Shown here piece after piece: positions 1-5,806 of a DNA stretch of 6,054 bases (its first letter is position 1; each line of letters begins with the position of its first letter). Source of the stretch: an uncultured Clostridia bacterium (GTDB taxonomy: Bacteria; Bacillota; Clostridia; Christensenellales; Aristaeellaceae); NCBI GenBank assembly GCA_947600345.1, contig CANQGC010000187.1, forward strand, positions 1 to 6,054, in the 5' to 3' direction. The position numbers and the translations under genes are program-made. The notes under the pieces were generated by a model. The model searched no databases, was not told where the DNA came from, and saw only the letters and a program-made list of their open reading frames with translations.

Positions 1-149
1 GCCACCACGAGGTCAATCCACATGCGAATTGCCGTGGATTGAGCGAGCAGCTTTCCGTTTGCTCCGTGGAATATAAACGCCCCTGGCATTTCTCTATGCG
101 GATACAGCAATTCACGCAGTTCTTTTGCCAACGGTATCGTTTGTCTATG
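1..149 (-). pseudogene. Tyrosine integrase remnant, internal fragment, runs off left edge
   Basis: Read on the minus strand from 149 to the window edge, one frame gives 49 codons that look like the middle of a phage-type tyrosine recombinase catalytic domain. It starts RQTIPLAKELRELL, matching the 'R-T-I-P-L-x-x-E-L' strand and helix that follow the first catalytic region. It continues with FIFHGANGKLLAQST and IRMW, the usual 'vF...nGkpls.st..r.W' segment ahead of the HxxR box. An in-frame TAA at 152-150 closes the frame upstream, and I could not find the N-terminal half in the other minus frames between 150 and 349. The gene is therefore probably decayed or truncated at its 5' side. The HxxR box and tyrosine would lie left of the window. 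Family assignment rests on pattern recognition over a short stretch, so it is moderate. Confidence 0.5.
13..42. repeat. 9-bp perfect inverted repeat inside the integrase remnant
   Basis: TCAATCCAC (13-21) is followed after 12 nt by its exact reverse complement GTGGATTGA (34-42). It lies within the codons for the STAIRMWID stretch of the integrase remnant, so it may be a coincidence of coding sequence. There is no T-run after it, so it does not look like a terminator. Confidence 0.4.
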
Positions 150-278
150 TTATTTATGAGTATCTGAGCTTCCTCCATTATGCCAACGGCTGATATCTCT
201 ACTGCAACAGATGTCTTCTGAGTCTCAGGATGTATCGTAAGCCTACAAAGCATTAACGAGAAGAATTGCCGAAAAAGC

Positions 279-307
279 TTGACGTTATGGATCGTTTTTA
301 ATAGAAT
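279..307 (+). promoter_or_regulatory. Predicted sigma-A type promoter of the hxs operon
   Basis: TTGACG (279-284) and TAGAAT (302-307) each differ from the consensus by one base and are separated by an ideal 17-bp spacer. The region around is AT-rich. Transcription would start near 314, giving an untranslated leader of about 35 nt before the first gene at 350. No other comparable promoter was noticed inside the operon, so this is probably the main promoter for all six genes. No operator or riboswitch is evident; the leader is too short for a riboswitch. Confidence 0.7.
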
Positions 308-316
308 AGATATAAG

Positions 317-340
317 AAATAGATTTAATTTAAAATAGAT
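317..340 (+). repeat. Direct repeat AAATAGAT in the 5' leader
   Basis: AAATAGAT occurs at 317-324 and again at 333-340, 16 bp apart, just downstream of the predicted start of transcription and just before the ribosome-binding site of the first gene. It could be a regulator site or chance in a very AT-rich stretch. Confidence 0.3.
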
Positions 341-349
341 GGTGAAAAT

Positions 350-1312
350 ATGGCACGACGCAGATCAAACGGGAAAAAATCGCCTTGGTTGATCCTTGGC
401 GTCATTCTTGGCCTTGGAATTGCCTCGACAATTGGGGGAAATGCGCCGGATATCATTAAGACGCCTGTGCAAAGTACCGGAACGCAGGCAAAATCCTTGA
501 GCGCGGAAAATACTGTCCGGTCGGCAAGCCGTGAAGATGGCGCCGCAGATGGGAAATCTTTGCGAATCGCACTGTCAAGCCCCACTTCTCAGATCCTTAC
601 GCCAACCTCTACTGCTCAGGCGCATACGTCGGCTCCGAAGCCCACGGCAACGCTTTCCCCTCTGACAAACGACATATTGGAAGACATACATGGAACGGAG
701 TATGCGCGGGGCAGCAAGGGTTCCACCGTGAAGGAGATCCAGCTTCTGCTGATTGCTGGCGGGTATTTGCCGGACGACGGAGCGGATGGCGCGTATGGAA
801 AGAAAACCGCAGCAGCGGTTCAGCAGTTTCAGGAAGAGCACGCGCTTTCCCCCACAGGGACGGCAACTTGCGCAACCCAGTATCGCCTGCTAGAGGAGGC
901 AGGAGAGCGCAAACCCGACAGTGGCGATGTAGTTCAGTTTGGAAATGATGCGCTGGGCCTCGTTCAATGGCCGGATCGGAGCTTTTTCCTGGGCAGCTTC
1001 GACAGCGACGGAAAATACCGGCAGGGAACGTTCTACTACGAAAGCGGCGAGTATTACGTAGGGGAGTACGACGACGACGTGCGCAGTGGCCGGGGGAGCT
1101 CCTACTTCCCCAACGGCGACGTATACAGCGGCGAGTGGGCGAATGACCGCATGGAAGGCGAGGGCGTGTACCACTTCGGCGGTGAGGATTCGGTGGAGCG
1201 GTACGAGGGCGAGTGGGAAAACGGCATGATGCACGGCAGCGGAGTCTATGTGCTCGCAGATGGCACGGAGATCAAAGGAACATGGGCTTATAATCAACAG
1301 ATCGGGTGGTGA
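350..1312 (+). CDS. Membrane-anchored peptidoglycan-binding / MORN-repeat protein
   Basis: A 320-residue protein that I read as an exported, membrane-tethered wall-associated protein. Residues 1-11 are strongly basic (RRR, KK) and 12-28 form one hydrophobic segment (WLILGVILGLGIAS), giving a signal anchor or uncleaved signal. Residues 35-115 are a Ser/Thr/Pro-rich linker. Residues 118-181 match a PG_binding_1 domain: GSKGSTVKEIQLLL, a GYLPDDGADGAYG turn, then KTAAAVQQFQ. From about 236 to 311 there are at least three MORN repeats (YVGEYDD, YSGEWAND, YEGEWENG followed by G-x-G-x-Y) and a last partial one (IKGTW). The ATG at 350 has GGTGA 4 nt upstream. It is the first gene of the operon and its stop overlaps the start of hxsA, so it is translationally coupled to it. 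Peptidoglycan-binding and MORN modules are binding or spacing units, not enzymes. A role in holding the modified HxsA at the wall is inference. Confidence 0.85.
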   Translation: MARRRSNGKKSPWLILGVILGLGIASTIGGNAPDIIKTPVQSTGTQAKSLSAENTVRSASREDGAADGKSLRIALSSPTSQILTPTSTAQAHTSAPKPTATLSPLTNDILEDIHGTEYARGSKGSTVKEIQLLLIAGGYLPDDGADGAYGKKTAAAVQQFQEEHALSPTGTATCATQYRLLEEAGERKPDSGDVVQFGNDALGLVQWPDRSFFLGSFDSDGKYRQGTFYYESGEYYVGEYDDDVRSGRGSSYFPNGDVYSGEWANDRMEGEGVYHFGGEDSVERYEGEWENGMMHGSGVYVLADGTEIKGTWAYNQQIGW

Positions 1313-1776
1313 GCGCCTTGGCGCGGATTCAATTTGGCGACAGTGGTGAAGTGATACGCCATTCTATATCGGACTTCCTCTATGATGAAGAGGCGAGCAT
1401 ACCCAAGGGGCGGTTGTTGATGATCGGCTCTTTGATGGTCGTTCTGTCGGTGATGCTCAGCGCACAGGACGCGTTTGCCGGGCACCGGAGCCATTCCAGT
1501 CACCGGAGCCACTCCAGCCATCGCAGCGGCGGCGGGGGATCCCATTCCAGCCACGTGAGTCACGTGAGCCATCAGAGCCATTCGAGCGGCTCCAATCACG
1601 GGAGCCACTCCAACCACGGAAGCCATTCGAATCATTCCAACCACAGCAGCCATTCCAATGCCATACCGAAGCCGACGGCGACGCCCAAACCGACCTCAAC
1701 GCCTGAACCGACGCTCGTTCCGAGCAATATGTTCAAGATTCCCCAAATACCACCGGACACGATTCCATTAAAATAG
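1306..1776 (+). CDS. hxsA: His-Xaa-Ser repeat protein HxsA, predicted peptide substrate
   Basis: A 156-residue precursor with four parts. Residues 1-35 are a leader containing the acidic motif ISDFLYDEEAS. Residues 36-58 are a hydrophobic segment (LLMIGSLMVVLSVMLS) ending in AFA, a signal peptidase I-like site before G59. Residues 60-118 hold 17 histidines exactly three residues apart within three blocks, nearly all H-x-S or H-x-N. The tail, 119-156, is rich in Pro/Thr (PKPTATPKPTSTPEPT). The HRSHSSHRSHSSHRS cluster is the signature of HxsA, which in known loci always accompanies HxsB, HxsC and HxsD; all are present here. It is thus the likely substrate of the two radical SAM enzymes. Start choice: GTG 1306 or GTG 1309 (the latter giving a GTGA overlap with the previous stop). 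ATG 1420, preceded by AAGGGG at 1405-1410, is an alternative that would remove the leader. I prefer the long form because the leader looks conserved-type and the gene is coupled. Confidence 0.88.
   Translation: MVSALARIQFGDSGEVIRHSISDFLYDEEASIPKGRLLMIGSLMVVLSVMLSAQDAFAGHRSHSSHRSHSSHRSGGGGSHSSHVSHVSHQSHSSGSNHGSHSNHGSHSNHSNHSSHSNAIPKPTATPKPTSTPEPTLVPSNMFKIPQIPPDTIPLK
1483..1659 (+). repeat. His-x-Ser/Asn triplet repeat region within hxsA
   Basis: Codes for HxsA residues 60-118. Histidines fall at 60-72 (five), 80-92 (five) and 98-116 (seven), every third residue. The blocks are separated by SGGGGS and by SGSN. At DNA level there are imperfect 18-bp copies (CACCGGAGCCATTCCAGT, then CACCGGAGCCACTCCAGC) and a 9-bp copy pair (CACGTGAGT, CACGTGAGC). 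Differences between copies are mostly silent (CAC/CAT, AGC/AGT/TCC), so the protein pattern is kept while the DNA has diverged. Confidence 0.9.
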
Positions 1777-1786
1777 GTTCTAAAAT

Positions 1787-1791
1787 AGGAG
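1787..1791 (+). promoter_or_regulatory. Ribosome-binding site deciding the hxsD start
   Basis: AGGAG lies 7 nt before the ATG at 1799 but only 4 nt before the in-frame GTG at 1796. The spacing favours ATG 1799 as the hxsD start. Confidence 0.7.
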
Positions 1792-1798
1792 CACTGTG

Positions 1799-2203
1799 AT
1801 GCGACGGAGCTACGAGAAGACGGATGATGGAATTCTGCTGCGCCTGGACGTGACGGTCTACGCGCGGCAGGCGGTGATGCGCGCGCTGTATCGCCTGCAG
1901 GAACGCTGCGCCATTTCCTACGAGCGGGACGGCGCGCGGCTGAACGTGTACCTGGAGCCGCTCGGCGGTTCGACGGACGCGGAGGAACTGGCGGCCTCCG
2001 CCTGGCGGGAAATCAACTTTGAAATGATGCGGTACGACGCCGTCCGTGAAAGCGCGAATGTGCGCGAGCTGTTGCTCGGCCGCGCGCTGTACGCGAGCTG
2101 CGTGGAGGCCTCCAACGCACCGGAGCCGCCAGAGGAGGCGGAAGAATCCTGGCGGGAAGACCGCCGCAGAATCTTCGAGAGCTGGAGCGCGGTTTCGGAA
2201 TGA
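1799..2203 (+). CDS. hxsD: His-Xaa-Ser system protein HxsD
   Basis: A 134-residue soluble protein without membrane segments. The core, residues about 12-103, has the HxsD layout as I recall it: ILLRLDVTVYARQAVMRALY (strand, then helix), a two-strand hairpin (CAISYERDG, ARLNVYLEP), and a helical region ending INFEMMRYDAVRES and VRELLLGRALYAS. After residue 104 it adds a charged tail of about 30 residues (APEPPEEAEESW...), which appears longer than the usual core. HxsD is the small, non-enzymatic member of the Hxs set; a role as adaptor or substrate-presenting partner for HxsB/HxsC is inference. It lies directly between the substrate gene and the peptidase gene and overlaps the latter by ATGA (2200-2203), so the two are translationally coupled. 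No conserved catalytic residues are apparent. Confidence 0.8.
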   Translation: MRRSYEKTDDGILLRLDVTVYARQAVMRALYRLQERCAISYERDGARLNVYLEPLGGSTDAEELAASAWREINFEMMRYDAVRESANVRELLLGRALYASCVEASNAPEPPEEAEESWREDRRRIFESWSAVSE

Positions 2204-3216
2204 CGCGAATCTTGTTGGCGGTTTTGGTCGCGTCCCTCGCGGCGTTGGGCGGCGCGACCGACGTGCGCTGCGGCAAGGTGCGCAACGCGCATCTGCTCGC
2301 CGGATTGGGAATCGGCGCGCTCATCTGGCTTATGGGCCTGATCGCAGGGGAATTCTCCCCCGCCTCCCTCTGCCGCTGGGCGCTGAATCTGGCGCTGTCC
2401 GCCGGATTTGCGATCTTCTTTTACCGAATGGACATTTGGGCGCCGGGGGACTCGAAGCTCTTCCTGGCGATTGCCGCGCTGTATCCGCCGGAATTCTATC
2501 CCGCGCCGGACGGAAATCTCTTTCCCGCGCTGGACATCATCATCTTCGCGTTCGCGCTGGGCTATCTCTGGATTGTCATCGTATCTCCGGTGTCGGAGCG
2601 CGAAAAACGCCCCCGAATTTCCGGCATATCGCTTCGCTCTGCGCCGTCTGTGGCGATGGGCATGGGATTCGCGATGGGCGCGCAGTGCGCGCTGAACCGC
2701 CTGTTCCCAGCGTTCTTTCAGGCAAATCAGGCGCTGTGCATCCTCTGCATCGTGGGCGCGGCCTGGCTGGCGCGGCGGTTTGGAAAGTATCTGTTTCCCA
2801 TTCTCGCCGCGGCGGGGGCAATCGCGCTGATCGCGGAATTCGGCGCGTCGCCGGATTGGAAGGCGGGCGCCTTCATACTGCTTCGGGGCGCGCTCATCGC
2901 ATGGATCATTGAAATTCTGAATCGCCGGGCGGAGGCAAACAGCTACCGCGGCATCCCCGGGGAAGCGCTACGGCCGGGGATGATCCTCTCCCTCGGCTCC
3001 GTGCTGGCGATGAGCCGCTGCGTGGATCCGGTGCTGCCCAGGGCGACGACGGAGAGCCGCCGCTCCCGCCTCAGCGCCGCGCAGGCGGAGGCGGTGCGGC
3101 GCTGGTGCAAGAACGCGGGGCGCGATGTGGTCATCGTAGAAATGATTCCCTTCGCGCCCTTCATTGCCGCGTCGGTGCTGGTGACGCTGATGCGCTATGC
3201 CGCTTTCTACAGATGA
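2200..3216 (+). CDS. A24-family (prepilin peptidase / TadV-like) membrane aspartic protease
   Basis: A 338-residue polytopic membrane protein with roughly eight or nine hydrophobic segments. Two aspartates stand where A24 peptidases have their catalytic pair: D21 in TDVRCGKVRN (the usual 'D.r...IpN' motif after the first membrane segment) and D84 in WAPGDSKLF, the GxGD site, here with Ala in place of the first Gly. There is no N-terminal cysteine/methylase domain, so it is of the peptidase-only CpaA/TadV class. Residues about 245-338 form an added C-terminal region (IPGEALRPGMILS, RATTESRRSRLS, VVIVEMIPFAPFIAAS) that I recognise from a Firmicutes subgroup of these proteins. Family members cut leaders of type IV pilin-like proteins at the cytoplasmic face. 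No pilin or secretion-ATPase gene is in the window, so its natural candidate target here is HxsA, two genes upstream; that link is inference. It starts inside the hxsD stop, and 14 nt separate it from hxsC. Confidence 0.85.
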   Translation: MTRILLAVLVASLAALGGATDVRCGKVRNAHLLAGLGIGALIWLMGLIAGEFSPASLCRWALNLALSAGFAIFFYRMDIWAPGDSKLFLAIAALYPPEFYPAPDGNLFPALDIIIFAFALGYLWIVIVSPVSEREKRPRISGISLRSAPSVAMGMGFAMGAQCALNRLFPAFFQANQALCILCIVGAAWLARRFGKYLFPILAAAGAIALIAEFGASPDWKAGAFILLRGALIAWIIEILNRRAEANSYRGIPGEALRPGMILSLGSVLAMSRCVDPVLPRATTESRRSRLSAAQAEAVRRWCKNAGRDVVIVEMIPFAPFIAASVLVTLMRYAAFYR

Positions 3217-3222
3217 GGGGGG
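3216..3222 (+). promoter_or_regulatory. Ribosome-binding site deciding the hxsC start
   Basis: AGGGGGG lies 8 nt before ATG 3231, which follows the end of the A24 gene by 14 nt. The open frame extends further upstream into the A24 gene, but no comparable site supports those earlier starts. Confidence 0.7.
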
Positions 3223-3230
3223 ATGGAATC

Positions 3231-4352
3231 ATGTCCGAGCCGGAGACGCGCGTGCTTCGATGCACTGCGTCCGACGAGGAAGTCTTCCTCCCGCCGGAGC
3301 GCTGCGCGCTGCTCGTCGAGAACGCCGGCGAACCACAGGCGGGCGGATTCGGAGCCTATCTTTTGTCCGGCGGGTCGGGCGTTCTTCCCGACGGAACGCG
3401 ATTCGCACTTCCGAAGGAACGGGCACTTCAGCCCGGCGATCTGCTCCTGTTTCGCGAAGCGGGCGGGCAGCAGTACGTATCGTCGCTACGCACGGCAGAT
3501 CGCGGAGAGCGCACGCTGTTTCTGACGGGGCGGTGCAACTCCAACTGCGTCATGTGCCCCTATGGAACCAGGCAGCGGATGAACGGCCGGAACGAATCGA
3601 CGGAGCTTCTGCTGCAGTGCATTCAGGCGATGGATCCCCGCGCGGATTACCTCTGCCTGACCGGCGGCGAGCCCACGCTGCTGAAGGAGGACTTTCTGCG
3701 CATCCTCGCGGCGATCAAGGCGCACTTCACGGACTGCGAATTGCACATCCTGACCAACGGGCGCGCCTTCTGCTACGCAGACTTTCTGCGCGATTATCGA
3801 AGGGTGCGGCCCTACCGGACGCTGCTGGGCATACCGCTCCACGCCGCCAACGCGACTTTGCACGATCGAATTTCCGCTTCTCCGGGCAGCTTTGAACAGA
3901 CGGCGCTGGGGCTCGACCGGCTGCTATCGCTGGGGGAGCACGTCGAATTGCGCATCGTCGCCTCCGCGCTGAACGCCGGACATATGCCGGAGCTGGCGGA
4001 ATTCATCGGGCGGCGCTATCCCAATGTGAACCACGTCAGCATCATGGGACTGGAAATGATGGGCAACGCGATGCTGCGGCGAAGGGAAGTATGGTTGCCC
4101 TTCGACGCGCTCTGGCCGCAGGTGTCGCGCTCGGTGGACATACTGATTCGCAGCGGGGTTTCCGTGCAGCTGTTCAACTTTCCGCTCTGCACCGTTGAGG
4201 AGCGCTATCACGCGCTCTATCGCAGGAGCATCTCCCCGGAAAAGGTGCGCTACCTTCCGGCGTGCGAGCGGTGCGGCCGCAAGAACCAATGCGGGGGCTT
4301 CTTTCAAACGACGATCGTTATGCCGGATCTGGCGGTTCAGCCCTATGAATGA
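3231..4352 (+). CDS. hxsC: His-Xaa-Ser system radical SAM protein HxsC
   Basis: A 373-residue radical SAM enzyme. Residues 1-95 form an N-terminal region without a motif I recognise. The radical SAM domain begins at FLTGRCNSNCVMCPYG, with the CX3CX2C cluster-binding cysteines at C102, C106 and C109, followed by the SAM-binding LTGGEPTLL (GGEP at 145-148), ILTNGR (173-178) and a GIPLHAANATLHD strand (200-211). The C-terminus has a further set of cysteines, C320 (FNFPLC), C345, C348 and C354 (ACERCGRKNQCGG), suitable for an auxiliary Fe-S cluster of the SPASM/twitch type. The FNFPLC and CERCG pattern and the partnership with HxsB, HxsD and a His-x-Ser protein identify it as HxsC. It probably acts in the cytoplasm on HxsA; the exact reaction is not known to me. 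The stop overlaps a possible ATG of hxsB at 4349. Confidence 0.88.
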   Translation: MSEPETRVLRCTASDEEVFLPPERCALLVENAGEPQAGGFGAYLLSGGSGVLPDGTRFALPKERALQPGDLLLFREAGGQQYVSSLRTADRGERTLFLTGRCNSNCVMCPYGTRQRMNGRNESTELLLQCIQAMDPRADYLCLTGGEPTLLKEDFLRILAAIKAHFTDCELHILTNGRAFCYADFLRDYRRVRPYRTLLGIPLHAANATLHDRISASPGSFEQTALGLDRLLSLGEHVELRIVASALNAGHMPELAEFIGRRYPNVNHVSIMGLEMMGNAMLRRREVWLPFDALWPQVSRSVDILIRSGVSVQLFNFPLCTVEERYHALYRRSISPEKVRYLPACERCGRKNQCGGFFQTTIVMPDLAVQPYE

Positions 4353-4356
4353 GGGG
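4351..4356 (+). promoter_or_regulatory. Ribosome-binding site deciding the hxsB start
   Basis: GAGGGG lies 7 nt before ATG 4364. The alternative ATG at 4349, overlapping the hxsC stop, has no purine-rich site at a suitable distance. The arrangement mirrors that of hxsC. Confidence 0.65.
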
Positions 4357-4363
4357 TGTCGGG

Positions 4364-5782
4364 ATGTACAATCGCGGAGCTTTTTTCTGGGACAGACTCG
4401 AAAATGAAATACTGCTGACGAACGACTTCGGCCGATTCGCGTTTCTGACGGATGCGGAGTTTTCAGCGTACCTGTCCGGAAATCTAGCCGAAGGAGAGCC
4501 GCTCTTTGCCAGATTGGAACAGCTGGGCTTTCTCTATACTTGCGACATGCATGATTATGCACAGAGATGGGCGGGCGAACTCGCAACCATGAAGGAGTGT
4601 GCCTTTTCCGCCACGCAGCTCTTTATACTGGTCTTGACAAATCAGTGCAACCAGAGCTGCGTCTACTGTCAGGCGGGGGCGAACCGCAAACCCGTCCACA
4701 TGAGCAAGGAGACCTGCCGGAGGGCGATCGATCTGGCGGCGCAATCACCGGCCAGCCGCGTCACCATCGAATTTCAGGGCGGCGAACCGACGCTGAACGC
4801 CGACGCGCTGCGCTTCGCGGTCTCCTACGCAAAGCAGCGATTTGCGCAGCTGGGAAAGCGAGTCGACTTTGCCATCGCGACCAATATGCTGGATCTGGAT
4901 GAGGCGCTGATGCGCTGGCTAATCCGGGAGGACGTGCACATTTCCACCTCCCTCGACGGCCCGGAAGCGCTGCACGACGCGAACCGTCCGCTGGCCTCCG
5001 GCAGCGGGAGCTACCAACGCTGGCAGCGGGGAATCGAGCGCTACCGGCAACTTTTGGCCGAAAGCGGAAGCTCGGAGGCGCCGAGTGCGATCCAGACCAC
5101 GACCCGCCGCTCCCTGCCCCGCGCGAGAGAGATCGTCGATGCGTATCTGCGCCAGGGCATCCATCATCTGTACGTCCGCCCGCTGACGCCCTTGGGCTGC
5201 GCGGCGCAGCGATGGGCCGAGATTGGGTACACGGCGGAGGAATATCTGGAGTTCTACCGCGCGCTACTGGAGGATCTCATGAAAAGGTGTCTATCCGGCA
5301 CCTATGTTTGCGAAACGACAGCCGCGATCTATCTGCGCCGCATCCTCCTGAATGAATCCGTGGGGCACACGGAGCACCGCTCCCCCTGTGGCGGCGCCAT
5401 CGGCCAGATGGCCATCAATTTCGACGGGAAGGTCTACACCTGCGACGAGGCTCGGATGCTGGCGAACATGGGAGATGAACTGTTCCTGTTGGGCACGGTG
5501 GACGAGAGCTACAACCGGCTCATCTCCTCGCCGGCGGCGCGGGCGGTGTGCACGGCCTCCTGCATCGAAGTGCTCCCCCACTGCCGGGATTGCGTCTTTG
5601 TTCCGTATTGCTCCACCTGCCCTGTGGTCACTTACGGCTTAGAGGGCGATTTGGTCTCCCACAAAGTAGAAAGCTATCGCTGCAAAATATCCAAGGGTAT
5701 CCTTCGGTACCTGTTCTCGATCATCCAGAGAAACATACCGGAAGATATGAAAATTTTACGTCAATGGGCAGAAGAAGGATAA
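4364..5782 (+). CDS. hxsB: His-Xaa-Ser system radical SAM/SPASM maturase HxsB
   Basis: A 472-residue radical SAM peptide maturase. Residues about 8-60 (ILLTNDFGRFAFLTDAEF, then LFARLEQLGFL) resemble the small winged-helix peptide-recognition modules (PqqD-like) at the front of many such enzymes; that comparison is inference. The radical SAM core starts at LTNQCNQSCVYCQ, with cysteines C95, C99 and C102, then EFQGGEPTL (GGEP 139-142), IATNM (171-175) and ISTSLDGP (193-200). The C-terminal SPASM domain shows C342 (SPCGG), C360 (VYTCDEAR), C407-X2-C410-X5-C416-X2-C419, and C440, enough for two auxiliary 4Fe-4S clusters; C396 and C400 are extra. SPASM enzymes modify side chains or backbones of ribosomal peptides. 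The pairing with HxsC, HxsD and HxsA supports the name. It is the last gene of the operon, with the terminator 43 nt downstream. A start at 4349 would add five residues. Confidence 0.9.
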   Translation: MYNRGAFFWDRLENEILLTNDFGRFAFLTDAEFSAYLSGNLAEGEPLFARLEQLGFLYTCDMHDYAQRWAGELATMKECAFSATQLFILVLTNQCNQSCVYCQAGANRKPVHMSKETCRRAIDLAAQSPASRVTIEFQGGEPTLNADALRFAVSYAKQRFAQLGKRVDFAIATNMLDLDEALMRWLIREDVHISTSLDGPEALHDANRPLASGSGSYQRWQRGIERYRQLLAESGSSEAPSAIQTTTRRSLPRAREIVDAYLRQGIHHLYVRPLTPLGCAAQRWAEIGYTAEEYLEFYRALLEDLMKRCLSGTYVCETTAAIYLRRILLNESVGHTEHRSPCGGAIGQMAINFDGKVYTCDEARMLANMGDELFLLGTVDESYNRLISSPAARAVCTASCIEVLPHCRDCVFVPYCSTCPVVTYGLEGDLVSHKVESYRCKISKGILRYLFSIIQRNIPEDMKILRQWAEEG

Positions 5783-5806
5783 CAGGAGCTTTATTCTTAT
5801 CAAAAG

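Noticed and set aside
1..300. A second minus-strand frame (through RLTIHPETQKTSVAVEISAVG) open across most of the left flank
   Set aside because: It has no clear start and no motif I can name, and it overlaps the integrase-like frame up to 149. It could be a recombinase remnant but cannot be supported.
308..349. Riboswitch or attenuator in the operon leader
   Set aside because: Only about 35 nt separate the predicted transcription start from the first ATG, and no stem-loop is visible.
890..1297. Minus-strand open frame of 135 codons opposite the MORN region
   Set aside because: The sense strand holds clear MORN repeats; the antisense protein is an Ala/Val-rich by-product of their codons.
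1483..1659. CRISPR array or simple satellite repeat
   Set aside because: The units are short, imperfect and in phase with codons of the His-x-Ser protein; there are no unique spacers.
2046..2912. Plus-strand open frame of 288 codons overlapping hxsD and the A24 gene
   Set aside because: It is very rich in Arg and Ala, shows no family motif and lies wholly over two well-supported genes; it is a GC-rich shadow frame.
3105..3230. Longer start for hxsC at 3105 or nearby
   Set aside because: It would run inside the A24 gene for over 100 nt without a good ribosome-binding site, whereas ATG 3231 has AGGGGGG at the right spacing.
3924..4586. Minus-strand open frame of 220 codons opposite hxsC and hxsB
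   Set aside because: It is antisense to radical SAM and cysteine motifs that are clearly real, has a biased Arg/His/Pro composition and no recognisable domain.
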